The notes: generated by a model not told the origin, from the letters alone. Positions 1 through 8,821 are shown, counted from the first letter of the stretch. The stretch: 64,000 nucleotides of DNA from Novosphingobium sp. 28-62-57 (GCA_002256985.1 NCGO01000002.1:434001-498000), one strand, 5' to 3'. Translations and numbers: made by a program.

Positions 1-1070
1 TTGGCCGGGATGACCTGCGACAGGTCAAAGCGGGAGGGATCAAGCCGCGGGACAAGCGCTTCCAATCGGGCGCGGCGCTGCTCCCAGGCCCATTCGCGCA
101 AGTCTTCCCTGTCCTCGATCAGCAGGTCGTAAAGGCGCACGAAAGCGGGGGATTCGGCGAGCATCGCCTTGGACACGGTCTTGCGGCCAAGGCGCTGTTG
201 CAGTGCGTTGAAGCTGGCCGCACCGCCAGTTTCGCCGCCCTGATGCGCGCCGCGCACCAGCAGTTCGCCGTCCAGAACGCACGGTGTGGTGAGGGCGGCG
301 GTGACTTCGGGGAACGTGGCGGAAATGTCATCGCCGCTGCGTGAATAGACGCGCGTTTCTCCCGCTACATGGACGATCTGCACGCGGATGCCGTCCCATT
401 TCCATTCGGCGGCATATTCGGAAAGGTCCAGCGTCTCGGCTTCGAGCGGATGGGCGAGCATGAAGGGGCGGAACAGTGGCAGCAGATCGGTGCGCGGCGG
501 GGCTGCACCATTTGCCGCCCAATCGAACAGCGGGGTGTAGGGCGGGGACTGGCCGTGCCAGTATTCCTCCACATCCTCAACGCTGACGGAGAATGCTTGC
601 GCGAAGGCGACCTTGGCGAGGCGCGCGGAGATGCCGATGCGCATCGCACCTGTCGCAAGCTTCAGAAGTGCATAGCGACCGTTGACGTCAAGACGGTCAA
701 GCAAGTCGGCCAGAATGGCGGGCGCGGTGGTGCGGGTGGTGGTGTGGAGGGTGGCGACCACTTCGGCCACGGTGGGAGCGGGCATGCGTTGCCCAAGGGG
801 TTCGGGCCACAGCAGACTGGCGGTTTCCGCCGTATCGCCCACGTATTCGCGGCTCAAGGTCCACAGTACCGGATCGACGCGCTCGGCCATCAGGCTGCGG
901 ATCAGGCTGGCTTTTACCGCAGGGAAATCGAGGCCGTCAGTGAGTGCGGCAAGTGCCCAGCCCCGGTCAGGGTCAGGCGTTTCGCGCAAGTAATCCGCCA
1001 GCAGCGCCAGTTTGGCATTGCGTGAGGGGGTGAGGACGAGGGCATCGAGCAGGGCGGCGAAGCGGTTCAT
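1..1070 (-). CDS. ATP-dependent DNA ligase, Lhr-associated type (3' end outside window)
   Basis: Seals DNA nicks using ATP. Read from the ATG at 1068-1070, 356 codons are present and the C-terminal part lies beyond the left edge. The N-terminal 200 residues match the helical DNA-binding domain of family I ATP ligases. The adenylation motif KWDG follows, with the nucleotide-accepting lysine at about residue 224 (context EWKWDGIRVQ), and then the motif VYSRSGDD. The next gene downstream in position is the ligase-associated MBL exonuclease. That pairing is known from the bacterial Lhr-helicase / ligase / exonuclease DNA-damage module, so this is more likely the cisplatin-response type ligase than a Ku-dependent LigD. 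It is read on the same strand as the exonuclease and lies downstream of it. Family is confident; the damage-response role is inferred from context. Confidence 0.9.
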   Translation of the reverse strand, partial: MNRFAALLDALVLTPSRNAKLALLADYLRETPDPDRGWALAALTDGLDFPAVKASLIRSLMAERVDPVLWTLSREYVGDTAETASLLWPEPLGQRMPAPTVAEVVATLHTTTRTTAPAILADLLDRLDVNGRYALLKLATGAMRIGISARLAKVAFAQAFSVSVEDVEEYWHGQSPPYTPLFDWAANGAAPPRTDLLPLFRPFMLAHPLEAETLDLSEYAAEWKWDGIRVQIVHVAGETRVYSRSGDDISATFPEVTAALTTPCVLDGELLVRGAHQGGETGGAASFNALQQRLGRKTVSKAMLAESPAFVRLYDLLIEDREDLREWAWEQRRARLEALVPRLDPSRFDLSQVIPA

Positions 1071-1076
1071 GGCAAT

Positions 1077-1196
1077 CCTCCCCGGCACGGGGAGGGGGAC
1101 CAGCGAAGCTGGTGGAGGGGCACCATCGGCGAAGCGCTACCCTGCGGGTGCCCCTCCACCATCCTGCGGATGGTCCCCCTCCCCCGGTGGGGGAGG
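1077..1196. repeat. Palindromic intergenic repeat (REP-like)
   Basis: A composite inverted repeat fills the gap between the exonuclease and ligase genes. The outer arms are CCTCCCC/GGGGAGG type hairpins at each end. The inner arms are GGTGGAGGGGCACC (about 1130) against GGGTGCCCCTCCACC (about 1147). It would form a long stem in the shared transcript. The pattern resembles repeats scattered in sphingomonad genomes. Confidence 0.75.
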
Positions 1197-1208
1197 AATG
1201 GTGCGCGC

Positions 1209-2216
1209 TTAATCATCCTCATCCTCATACCCCACCAGCGCCAGTGCGCGCGCCTTGCGCTGGGTGAGTTCGCACCAGCGCAGCAGGGCTTCTTCACGGC
1301 CATGGGTGACCCATGTTTCGGTGGGGTTCACTTGAGTGATGGTCTGGGTCAGTTCGTCCCAGTCGGCATGGTCGGAGATGATAAGCGGGAGTTCCACCCC
1401 GCGCTGGCGTGCGCGCTGGCGCACGCGCATCCAGCCTGATGCCATCGCGGTAACCGGATCGGGCAGACGGCGGCTCCAGCGGTCGTTGAGCGCAGAGGGC
1501 GGGCAGATGATGATCGCGTTGGTCAGCGCCGCCTTTGGGACACCGGCCACCGGTTGTAGATCGCCCAGATCGACGCCGTGGTCTTCGTAAAGGCGGCACA
1601 TGCGCTCCATCGCGCCGTGGAGCCAGATGGTGTCGCGATATCCGGCGGCGCGCAGTTCGGCGATCACCCGCTGGGCTTTGCCCAAGGCGTATGCGCCGAC
1701 GAGGACGCAGCGGCCCTGCTCGTTCTCGCGCGCTTTCAGCAGCTTGGCCATTTCATCGGCAATCGGTGGGTGGCGGAAGACGGGCAGGCCGAAGGTGGCC
1801 TCGGTCACGAACACATCGCACGGTGTCACCTGAAACGGAGGGCAGGTGGGATCGGCGCGGCGCTTGTAATCGCCCGTCACGATTACCCGCTCGCCTGCGT
1901 ATTCCAGCAGGATCTGGGCAGAGCCAAGGACATGACCGGCGGGGACGTAAGTCGCCTTGACGCCGCCCTTGAGCGTGACGGTTTCGCCATAGGCCACGGG
2001 CGTTGAGCCTGTTTCGATCACGCCATAGCGCAGCGCCATGATCGCCAGCGTTTCGGGCGTGGCTACGGTCAGGCCATGGCCGCCGCGCGCGTGATCGGCG
2101 TGGCCATGAGTGACCAGCGCCGTATCCACCGCGCGCGCCGGATCGATCCATGCGTCGGCGGGGGCGACGTGCAGCCCGAAGGGTTCGGGTTTGAGCCAGG
2201 AGAAGGGCGGGGCCAT
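1209..2216 (-). CDS. Ligase-associated DNA damage response exonuclease (MBL fold)
   Basis: A metallo-beta-lactamase/beta-CASP-type nuclease of 335 residues, close to the usual length of the family. The metal-binding motif HGHADH is at residues 37-42, followed by further histidine/aspartate positions (for example GHVLGS and VTGDYK near residues 94-118) and a late histidine motif SDHADW near residue 283. The protein family (SNM1-like) is thought to trim DNA ends together with a dedicated ATP-dependent ligase and an Lhr-type helicase. The gene lies immediately upstream of the ligase on the same strand, separated only by a palindromic repeat, so co-transcription is likely. A helicase gene is not visible in this window. 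Family assignment is strong; substrate is not known from sequence. Confidence 0.9.
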   Translation of the reverse strand: MAPPFSWLKPEPFGLHVAPADAWIDPARAVDTALVTHGHADHARGGHGLTVATPETLAIMALRYGVIETGSTPVAYGETVTLKGGVKATYVPAGHVLGSAQILLEYAGERVIVTGDYKRRADPTCPPFQVTPCDVFVTEATFGLPVFRHPPIADEMAKLLKARENEQGRCVLVGAYALGKAQRVIAELRAAGYRDTIWLHGAMERMCRLYEDHGVDLGDLQPVAGVPKAALTNAIIICPPSALNDRWSRRLPDPVTAMASGWMRVRQRARQRGVELPLIISDHADWDELTQTITQVNPTETWVTHGREEALLRWCELTQRKARALALVGYEDEDD

Positions 2217-2303
2217 CGTTGTGAAATGGACGGTTCGGGCTTTGGGTTCCAGTGCCCATCATGCCGTGAAGTTGCGCCGCGCTACTTTCAGTTAGAAAAG
2301 TGG

Positions 2304-2419
2304 TTCGCGCAGAGACGCAGAGGAAGCAGAGAGCGCGGAGAAGCAGAATTGGAACGGCTGCGCCGCAGGCAGCTTTTTCCTTCCCTGCGTTCTCTGCTTC
2401 CTCTGCGTCTCTGCGCGAA
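2304..2419. repeat. Perfect 29-bp inverted repeat
   Basis: Arms at 2304-2332 and 2391-2419 are exact reverse complements (the arm starts TTCGCGCAGAGACGCAGAGG). They enclose a 58-base loop that contains a smaller GC-rich palindrome. It lies between the exonuclease start and the clpA terminator and has no open reading frame of its own. Confidence 0.85.
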
Positions 2420-2433
2420 ACCTCTTCTATACA

Positions 2434-2467
2434 AAGAAAAAGGCCCACCCCCGGAAGGGCAGGCCTT
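2434..2467 (-). terminator. Rho-independent terminator of clpA
   Basis: On the minus strand an 11-bp stem (2457-2467 with 2440-2450, two G-T wobbles) with a 6-base loop runs into a T-rich tract. It lies 24 bases past the clpA stop. Confidence 0.75.
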
Positions 2468-2490
2468 GATCTTTGGCAGAGGGCCGAAGC

Positions 2491-4854
2491 TTATTCGGCT
2501 TCGTCGGTATTCGGCTCTTCCGTGGCGGTGGAACCGGCCTTGCCCTTCTTCGCCTTCTTCTTGACCAGCTTCGGGGCCGCAGGCGTCAGTTCGAAGGACA
2601 ATGCGTCTTCCTTCAGGCTGACGTGGACTTCGCCGCCGTTGGCGAGCTTTCCGAACAGCAGTTCTTCGGCCAGCGGTTTCTTGACCTTCTCCTGAATCAA
2701 CCGGGCCATCGGGCGGGCGCCGTAGAGCTTGTCATAGCCCTTCTTGGCCAGCCATCCGCGTGCGTCGGCATCGAACTGAATGTGGACGTTCTGATCGGCC
2801 AGCTGCAGTTCAAGCTGCAGGATGAACTTGTCGACCACGCGGCTGACAACTTCGGTCGGCAGGTAGCTGAACGGCACGATCGCATCCAACCGGTTGCGGA
2901 ATTCAGGGGTGAACATCTTCTTCACCGCCTCATCACCTGCGTCGGCCTTGGACACATCGCCAAAGCCAATGCCCTGACGCGCCATGTCTGATGCGCCCGC
3001 GTTGGTGGTCATGATCAGAACCACGTTGCGGAAGTCCACCGTCTTGCCGTGGTGGTCGGTCAACCGGCCATTGTCCATCACCTGCAACAGGATGTTGAAC
3101 AGATCGGGGTGGGCCTTCTCGATCTCGTCGAGCAGCAGCACGCAGTGCGGTTGCTGGTCGATGGCATCGGTGAGCAGACCGCCCTGATCGAAGCCGACAT
3201 AGCCCGGAGGCGCACCGATCAGGCGCGAGACCGAGTGGCGCTCCATGTATTCGGACATGTCAAAGCGCTGCAGCGGAATACCCATGATCTGGGCAAGGCT
3301 GCGGGCGACTTCGGTCTTGCCGACGCCGGTGGGGCCACTGAACAGGAACGAGCCGATGGGCTTGTCCGCATCGCGCAGGCCTGCACGGCTGAGCTTCATC
3401 GCCGAAGACAGCACCTCGATGGCGCGGTCCTGTCCGAACACCAGACGCTTCAGATCGCGGTCAAGATGTTCAAGCACCTTCTTGTCGTCGCTCGACACCG
3501 ATTTGGGCGGGATGCGGGCCATCGTGGCGATGACCTGTTCGATCTCGCGCGCGGTGATGGTCTTCTTGCGCTTCGAAGGCGGCACCAGCATCTGCATCGC
3601 GCCCACTTCGTCGATCACGTCGATCGCCTTGTCGGGCAGCTTGCGGTCATTGATGTAGCGCGCCGACAGTTCGACCGCGGTCTTGATCGCGTCGGGCGTG
3701 TACTTGACCTTGTGGTGGTCTTCGAATGCGGTGCGAAGGCCGCGCAGGATCTTGATCGTGTCCTCGATGGTCGGCTCGTTCACATCGATCTTCTGGAACC
3801 GGCGCAGCAGGGCGCGGTCCTTTTCGAAGTGGTTCCTGAATTCCTTGTAGGTGGTCGACCCGATGCAACGGATCGTTCCGCCCGAAAGCGCAGGCTTGAG
3901 CAGGTTCGATGCATCCATCGCGCCGCCGCTGGTGGCGCCAGCGCCGATCACGGTGTGGATTTCATCGATGAACAGCACCGCATGCGGCATCTTTTCCAGT
4001 TCCGAGACGACCTGCTTCAGACGTTCTTCAAAATCACCGCGATAGCGGGTTCCGGCCAGCAGGCTGCCCATGTCGAGCGAGTAGATCACCGCTTCGGTCA
4101 GCACTTCGGGCACGTCGCCTTCGACGATCTTGCGCGCCAGACCTTCGGCGATGGCAGTCTTGCCCACGCCCGGATCGCCCACATAGAGCGGGTTGTTCTT
4201 GGACCTGCGGCACAGAATCTGGATCGTGCGGTCCACTTCAGGCCCGCGGCCGATCAGCGGATCGATCTTTCCGTTCAGCGCCTTCTCGTTGAGGTTGACG
4301 CAGAACTGGTCAAGAGCGGTTTCCTTTTTCTGGCCCTTGGAATCGGCCTTTTCTTCCTGCTGCTTGGGCGCGTCTTCCTCAGCCCCCTTGGGGTTGCGGC
4401 CTTCGACCTGACGGCCGCCCTTGCCAATGCCGTGGCTGATGAAGCTGACGGCATCAAGGCGGCTCATGTCCTGCTGCTGCAGGAAATAGACAGCGTAAGA
4501 ATCACGTTCAGAGAACAGCGCGACCAGCACGTTGGCGCCGGTCACCGTGTCCTTGCCTGACGACTGCACATGCAGGATGGCGCGCTGGATCACCCGCTGG
4601 AATCCGGCGGTGGGCTGCGGATCAGCCTTTTCCTGTGTCTTGAGCGATTGGTATTCCTGATCAAGGTACTGGCGCACCACATCGCCCAGATCGCCAAGGT
4701 CTACGCCGCAGGCCTGCATGACTTGCGCTGCATCTGCATCATCGATCAGGGCCAGCAGGAGATGCTCCAGCGTTGCATACTCGTGGCTGCGCTCTGACGC
4801 ATTGGCGAGTGCGGTATGCAGCGTCTTTTCGAGGCTCTGGGCGAAACTTGGCAT
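2491..4854 (-). CDS. clpA: ATP-dependent Clp protease ATP-binding subunit ClpA
   Basis: The AAA+ unfoldase that feeds substrates to the ClpP peptidase in the cytoplasm. The start ATG at 4852-4854 is chosen because the family begins with a short Met-Pro-Ser-Phe segment, whereas an in-frame extension to 4908 has no family resemblance. That gives 787 residues, normal for ClpA. It has an N-terminal Clp repeat domain, a charged linker near residues 140-170, AAA module 1 with Walker A GDPGVGKTAIAEG near residue 230 and Walker B VLFIDEIH, and AAA module 2 with GPTGVGKTEVARS near residue 490 and LLLDEIEKAHPD. The C-terminal Clp_D2-small domain ends in an acidic tail. The adaptor gene clpS, which commonly precedes clpA, is not present here. 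The preceding gene is a DUF1192 protein instead. Confidence 0.97.
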   Translation of the reverse strand: MPSFAQSLEKTLHTALANASERSHEYATLEHLLLALIDDADAAQVMQACGVDLGDLGDVVRQYLDQEYQSLKTQEKADPQPTAGFQRVIQRAILHVQSSGKDTVTGANVLVALFSERDSYAVYFLQQQDMSRLDAVSFISHGIGKGGRQVEGRNPKGAEEDAPKQQEEKADSKGQKKETALDQFCVNLNEKALNGKIDPLIGRGPEVDRTIQILCRRSKNNPLYVGDPGVGKTAIAEGLARKIVEGDVPEVLTEAVIYSLDMGSLLAGTRYRGDFEERLKQVVSELEKMPHAVLFIDEIHTVIGAGATSGGAMDASNLLKPALSGGTIRCIGSTTYKEFRNHFEKDRALLRRFQKIDVNEPTIEDTIKILRGLRTAFEDHHKVKYTPDAIKTAVELSARYINDRKLPDKAIDVIDEVGAMQMLVPPSKRKKTITAREIEQVIATMARIPPKSVSSDDKKVLEHLDRDLKRLVFGQDRAIEVLSSAMKLSRAGLRDADKPIGSFLFSGPTGVGKTEVARSLAQIMGIPLQRFDMSEYMERHSVSRLIGAPPGYVGFDQGGLLTDAIDQQPHCVLLLDEIEKAHPDLFNILLQVMDNGRLTDHHGKTVDFRNVVLIMTTNAGASDMARQGIGFGDVSKADAGDEAVKKMFTPEFRNRLDAIVPFSYLPTEVVSRVVDKFILQLELQLADQNVHIQFDADARGWLAKKGYDKLYGARPMARLIQEKVKKPLAEELLFGKLANGGEVHVSLKEDALSFELTPAAPKLVKKKAKKGKAGSTATEEPNTDEAE

Positions 4855-5022
4855 GATGCGGCTACTTTCTGGCTGGCGCCGATGGGTTCCCTGATAGGAA
4901 GAGTGCACACGCGTTATTAACTGAGGCTAAACCACGTGTGGGTGTGAAACCAGATGCCCCTAAGGCATCGGCATTAAGTGCGATATGGGAACGCCCTTGC
5001 GCAAAAGGAAGGGCGGCCAAAT

Positions 5023-5241
5023 TCATCCGGCGTTGCCTGAAGGTGGCGGCTTGCCAAACAAAGCTTCGGCAGCGGCGCGGTGAGCGCTGGCCTTGTCCCG
5101 ATGGGCCACGGTGCGCGCGATTTCGCGTTCGAGCAGCTGGATGCGCGTGTTCAGTTCATCGTGCGAATAGGGGTCGAGCGCCTCTGTTGCCAGTTGGCTG
5201 GCCAGATCCCCTTTCGGGCGAGGGCGCTCGTCTATGTCCAT
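5023..5241 (-). CDS. DUF1192 family small protein
   Basis: A 72-residue protein starting at the ATG 5239-5241; an in-frame ATG four codons upstream at 5253 is possible. The core LDPYSHDELNTRIQLLEREI is the signature of the alphaproteobacterial DUF1192 family, followed by a second helix rich in Ala/Arg and a Pro/Gly-rich tail. The central segment should form a short coiled coil. It is close to the family's usual length of about 60-70 residues. Function is unknown. It reads toward clpA with 168 bases between and is divergent from the quinone oxidoreductase gene. The much longer open frame through this region is an overlap with the oxidoreductase on the other strand and is not the gene. Confidence 0.8.
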   Translation of the reverse strand: MDIDERPRPKGDLASQLATEALDPYSHDELNTRIQLLEREIARTVAHRDKASAHRAAAEALFGKPPPSGNAG

Positions 5242-5337
5242 TAAGGGCCACATTGTGCGCTGCAATGCCTTGCTGTCAACGCCCTGCGTGGCTAACCCAA
5301 GCGCTTCGTGGTTTTTGTGGCTTACAGGGGCGATTTG

Positions 5338-6339
5338 ATGACTGCCATACCGGCAACGATGATGGCCATCGGATGGGATGCACCGGGGGGACCAGAGGTT
5401 TTGCGGCCCGAGTCGGTGCCGGTTCCGCAGCCGGGGCCGGGGCAAGTGCTGATCAAAGTTGCCTTTGCCGGGGTCAACCGCCCCGATGTTATTCAACGGC
5501 AGGGCTTCTACCCGCCGCCCGCCGATGCTTCGCCCCTGCCGGGGCTGGAAGTTTCGGGGCAGGTCGTGGCCATGGGCGAAGGGGTGACCTGGCCCTTTAC
5601 CGGCACAATGGTCTGCGCGCTGGTGGCGGGCGGTGGCTATGCGCAATATTGCATCGCCGAAGCCGCGCAGTGCCTGCAGGTGCCAACCGGGCTTTCGCTG
5701 GCAGAAGCGGCGGCTATCCCTGAAACGCTGTTCACCGTGTGGCACAATGTGTTCGAACGCGGGATGACTGCGCCGGGAGAGACGATCCTGGTTCACGGCG
5801 GCACCAGCGGCATCGGATCCATGGCGGTGCTGCTGGGCAAGCTGTTTGGCGTGACCGTGATCGTCACCTGCGGCGGGCCTGACAAATGCGCGCAGGCGCT
5901 GGAAATCGGCGCGGCCCATGCGATTGATTACAAGGCGACCGATTTCGTGGCCGAAGTGGCACGCATCACCGAAGGCCAGGGCGTGGATATGGTGCTCGAT
6001 ATGGTGGCGGGCGATTATGTTTCGCGCAATATCAAATGTTTGGCCGAAGATGGTCGCCACGTGACCATTGCTGTGCAGGGCGGGTTGAAGGCCGAAATCA
6101 ACATGGCCGAAGTCATGCGCCGCCGCCTGACCTTGACCGGTTCGACGCTCCGCCCACGCTCAAAAGCGTTCAAGGCCGCGCTGGCTTCGGAAATTCGCGA
6201 AACGGTGTGGCCGCTGGTCGCCACCGGAGAGCTCCGCCCGATCATGGACCAGACCTTGCCACTGGCCGAAGCGGCAGCGGCGCACACGCGGATGGAGCGG
6301 GGCGCGCATATCGGAAAGATTGTGCTGGCGGTGGAGTAA
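5338..6339 (+). CDS. NAD(P)H-quinone oxidoreductase, zinc-independent MDR family (PIG3-like)
   Basis: A medium-chain dehydrogenase/reductase of 333 residues from the ATG at 5338. The N-terminal GroES-like domain includes the NRPDVIQRQGFYPPP segment typical of PIG3-like quinone oxidoreductases. The Rossmann domain carries the nucleotide-binding stretch VHGGTSGIGSMAVLLGK at about residues 150-167. The paired cysteines that bind structural zinc in alcohol dehydrogenases are absent, which fits the NADPH-dependent quinone reductase subgroup. It probably reduces quinones or reactive enones in the cytoplasm. It is transcribed alone, divergent from the DUF1192 gene and convergent with rsfS. Subfamily is confident; physiological substrate is not known. 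Confidence 0.9.
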   Translation: MTAIPATMMAIGWDAPGGPEVLRPESVPVPQPGPGQVLIKVAFAGVNRPDVIQRQGFYPPPADASPLPGLEVSGQVVAMGEGVTWPFTGTMVCALVAGGGYAQYCIAEAAQCLQVPTGLSLAEAAAIPETLFTVWHNVFERGMTAPGETILVHGGTSGIGSMAVLLGKLFGVTVIVTCGGPDKCAQALEIGAAHAIDYKATDFVAEVARITEGQGVDMVLDMVAGDYVSRNIKCLAEDGRHVTIAVQGGLKAEINMAEVMRRRLTLTGSTLRPRSKAFKAALASEIRETVWPLVATGELRPIMDQTLPLAEAAAAHTRMERGAHIGKIVLAVE

Positions 6340-6362
6340 CCTGCCAACTGCCATCCCGCGCG

Positions 6363-6385
6363 GCCCTCGACCAAAAGCCGAGGGC
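6363..6385. terminator. Weak hairpin between convergent genes
   Basis: A 7-bp stem GCCCTCG/CGAGGGC with a 9-base loop lies between the oxidoreductase stop and the rsfS stop. There is no clear T tract on either strand, so termination activity is uncertain. Confidence 0.35.
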
Positions 6386-6397
6386 ATACGCGGCGGA

Positions 6398-6790
6398 TCA
6401 GGCCGCGCCAGCGTCTCCAAAGTTCCACATGCGTTCAAGGTTGTAGAACGTGCGCACTTCGGGGCGGAACAGGTGAATCACCACGTCGCCTGCATCCACC
6501 AGTACCCAGTCTGCCGCAGGCAGGCCTTCGATCCGCACGTGGCCAAAGCCGCCGTGCTTGATCCGCTCGGCCAGCTTTTGCGCCATCGTGGCGACCTGGC
6601 GTGTCGAGCGGCCCGAGGCGATCACCATGTAATCGGCGATCGAGCTTTTGCCTTCGAGCGGGATGGACACGACCTCCTGCGCCTGATCATCATCAAGCGA
6701 AGCGAGCACGAGATCGTGCAGCGCGGCAGGGGTGTAGGGAGTCTTGCTGGCTGTGTCGGCTTTGGCCGACAGCGGTTGAACACTGGTCAT
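6398..6790 (-). CDS. rsfS: Ribosome silencing factor RsfS
   Basis: RsfS (Iojap/DUF143 family) binds ribosomal protein L14 on the 50S subunit and blocks subunit joining when nutrients are scarce. The protein is 130 residues, with a 20-residue non-conserved leader and then the domain core. Recognisable motifs are DYMVIASGRSTRQVATMA and WVLVDAGDVVIHLF, followed by the conserved C-terminal YNLERMW. It is the last gene of the proA-nadD-rsfS run. The nadD-rsfS pair is conserved across bacteria, often followed by rlmH. Here rlmH is found about 5 kb away on the opposite strand, so the ancestral cluster has been broken. Confidence 0.96.
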   Translation of the reverse strand: MTSVQPLSAKADTASKTPYTPAALHDLVLASLDDDQAQEVVSIPLEGKSSIADYMVIASGRSTRQVATMAQKLAERIKHGGFGHVRIEGLPAADWVLVDAGDVVIHLFRPEVRTFYNLERMWNFGDAGAA

Positions 6791-6899
6791 GGTGCGCGAA
6801 AAGGCCTCCGTGGCTCAAGAGTCAAGTGATAACGATTGGAACGCGCAAGAGTTTCGGTGCGCCACAATAGGGCGGTAACCGGGACAAGTGCTTGCACAA

Positions 6900-7580
6900 T
6901 CAGCGTTTTTCTCGGGAAATAGGGCGATGCGTTACAGCATCGCGCAGGCCCGCCGTTTGGCTGCGGGCGGCCCAATCGGGGTCATTTGCGCGAATCGCGC
7001 TGGCCGAACGGGCATCAGGATCGAAACGAAGCAGGGTCAGCGCAGGTGCGCTCCGCCTTGCGCCGGAAACATGCTGTCCGGGCCGCTGGCGCCAGCGGCG
7101 CAGCCAGGCCATGGCAGGGCTTGCCATGGCTCGCCCATCATACCCCGGACGCGCGATCACCGCAATCGGCATCTGCCGCGCAATCTGCCGCCAGTGTTTC
7201 CACCGATGGAACTGCGCCAGATTGTCTGCTCCCATGATCCACACGAAGCGCCGCTTGGGATAGCGGCGCTGGATTGCGCGCAAAGTGTCGATGGTGAACC
7301 GCGTGCCCAAGGTGCGCTCTATCGCGGTCGCGCGGATCGGCGCACGCCGTGCCATTGCCTGCGCTGAGGCGAGGCGCGCCTCCAGCGGGGCCATGCCTTC
7401 AACGGGTTTGAGCACATTGCCCGGTGAGACCAGCCACCACACCTCGTCCAGCCCCAGCGCATCCATTGCAAACAGGCTGACGCGGCGATGGCCGCCATGG
7501 GCGGGATTGAAGCTGCCGCCGAACAGGCCGGTCAGAGGGCCTTTCAGGGCCTTACCTGCCCGGATCCGCGCACCAGCCAC
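6900..7580 (-). CDS. nadD: Nicotinate-nucleotide adenylyltransferase NadD
   Basis: Catalyses ATP + nicotinate mononucleotide to deamido-NAD in NAD biosynthesis. The 226-residue protein has the nucleotidyltransferase motif GLFGGSFNPAHGGH at about residues 18-31 and the ADNLAQFHRW segment near residue 118. The second nucleotide-binding signature near the C terminus is SASAIRAN, where related enzymes have an SSTxIR-type sequence. The only sensible start is a GTG at 7578-7580, which makes the gene overlap the 3' end of proA by 37 bases. That suggests translational coupling. The product of the next gene, RsfS, is its usual genomic partner. Identity is confident; the exact start is less so. Confidence 0.94.
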   Translation of the reverse strand: MAGARIRAGKALKGPLTGLFGGSFNPAHGGHRRVSLFAMDALGLDEVWWLVSPGNVLKPVEGMAPLEARLASAQAMARRAPIRATAIERTLGTRFTIDTLRAIQRRYPKRRFVWIMGADNLAQFHRWKHWRQIARQMPIAVIARPGYDGRAMASPAMAWLRRWRQRPGQHVSGARRSAPALTLLRFDPDARSASAIRANDPDWAARSQTAGLRDAVTHRPISREKR

Positions 7581-8821
7581 TTGTAGGTGGTGAGCCCTTC
7601 CAGCGCGACCGGGCCGCGCGCGTGCAGCCGCCCGGTGGCAATGCCGATTTCCGCGCCAAGGCCGAATTCGCCGCCATCGGCAAACTGGCTGGAGGCATTG
7701 TGCATCACGATGGCGCTGTCCACTTCGGTCAGGAAGCGGTCGGCCACGGCCTGATCCTGCGTCACCACCGCATCGGTGTGGCCCGATGCATGGGTGGCCA
7801 CATGCGCCAGCGCCTCGTCAATGCCGTCTACCACCGCGACCGAAAGGATCGCGTCGAGGTATTCGGTATCCCAATCGTTGGCGGCGGCGGGCAGGATGCG
7901 CGGATCGATGGCGCGGGCGCGGGCATCGCCACGCAGTTCGCATCCGGCATCAAGCAGCGGCTCTACCAGTCCGTGCGGATCAGGATAAGTCGCGTCGATC
8001 AGCAGCGTTTCCATCGCCCCGCAAATGCCGGTGCGGCGCATCTTGGCGTTGAGCACGATCGCTGTGGCCATCGCCGGATCAGCCGCGGCGTGGACATAAG
8101 TGTGGTTAATGCCGTCCAGATGGGCAAGCACCGGCACGCGTGCATCGGCCTGCACCCGCGCGACGAGGCTCTTCCCCCCGCGCGGCACGATCATGTCGAT
8201 CAGGCCCGCCGCGGCGAGCATGGCACCCACAGCGGCACGGTCTTGCGTGGGCAAAAGCTGCACGGCTTCGGCAGGCACGCCACCTTCGACCAGTCCTGCC
8301 ACCAGCGCCTTGTGAATCGCCCGGTTGGAATGGACAGCTTCGGACCCGCCACGCAGGATCGCGGCATTGCCCGACCGTACGCACAGCGCGGCAGCGTCGG
8401 CCGTCACATTCGGGCGGCTTTCATAGATGATGCCGATCACCCCCACCGGAATGCGCAGGCGTTGCAGCACCATGCCGTTGGGCCGCGCAGATTCCGAAAT
8501 CACTTCCCCAACCGGATCAGCCAGCGAGGCAACCTGCTCCACCGCATCGGCCACACCAGCAAGGCGTTCCGGCGACAGCTTCAAACGGTCAAGCATAGCG
8601 CCGGTCAGCCCGTTCGCGGCGCCATTGGCCATGTCCTGCGCGTTGGCGGCCAGAATCTCGGCTTCAGCAGCGCGCAAGGACGCGGCGGCGAGCTTGAGCG
8701 CATGCTCCTTGGCCGGTGCGTCCATCCGCGCCAGCACGCGCTGGGCCGTACGCGCGGCGCGGGCAAGGTCTTCGACCATGGGAGTCACGGAATCGGCGGG
8801 TGCTGCAGGCTGAGTAGACAT
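7544..8821 (-). CDS. proA: Glutamate-5-semialdehyde dehydrogenase (gamma-glutamyl phosphate reductase)
   Basis: The second step of proline synthesis: NADPH-dependent reduction of gamma-glutamyl phosphate. The protein is 425 residues with an ALDH-like fold. It shows the family segment RIPVGVIGIIYESRPNVT near residue 120, the SGNAAILRGGSEA loop, and the region with the catalytic cysteine RRTGICGAMETLL near residue 262. The start is the ATG at 8819-8821. proB is not adjacent. It is the first gene of a run with nadD and rsfS, and the intergenic region 8822-9054 should hold its promoter, divergent from the M23 peptidase gene. Confidence 0.97.
   Translation of the reverse strand: MSTQPAAPADSVTPMVEDLARAARTAQRVLARMDAPAKEHALKLAAASLRAAEAEILAANAQDMANGAANGLTGAMLDRLKLSPERLAGVADAVEQVASLADPVGEVISESARPNGMVLQRLRIPVGVIGIIYESRPNVTADAAALCVRSGNAAILRGGSEAVHSNRAIHKALVAGLVEGGVPAEAVQLLPTQDRAAVGAMLAAAGLIDMIVPRGGKSLVARVQADARVPVLAHLDGINHTYVHAAADPAMATAIVLNAKMRRTGICGAMETLLIDATYPDPHGLVEPLLDAGCELRGDARARAIDPRILPAAANDWDTEYLDAILSVAVVDGIDEALAHVATHASGHTDAVVTQDQAVADRFLTEVDSAIVMHNASSQFADGGEFGLGAEIGIATGRLHARGPVALEGLTTYKWLVRGSGQVRP

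Noticed and set aside
3049-4560. 503-codon plus-strand open frame opposite clpA
   Set aside because: It lies fully inside the confident ClpA frame, is His/Arg/Gln rich in the manner of antisense frames in G+C-rich DNA, and has no motif.
5242-6060. Long minus-strand open frame overlapping the quinone oxidoreductase gene
   Set aside because: It is antisense to a well-conserved oxidoreductase and shows no domain of its own; only its last 72 codons (5023-5241) match a real family (DUF1192).
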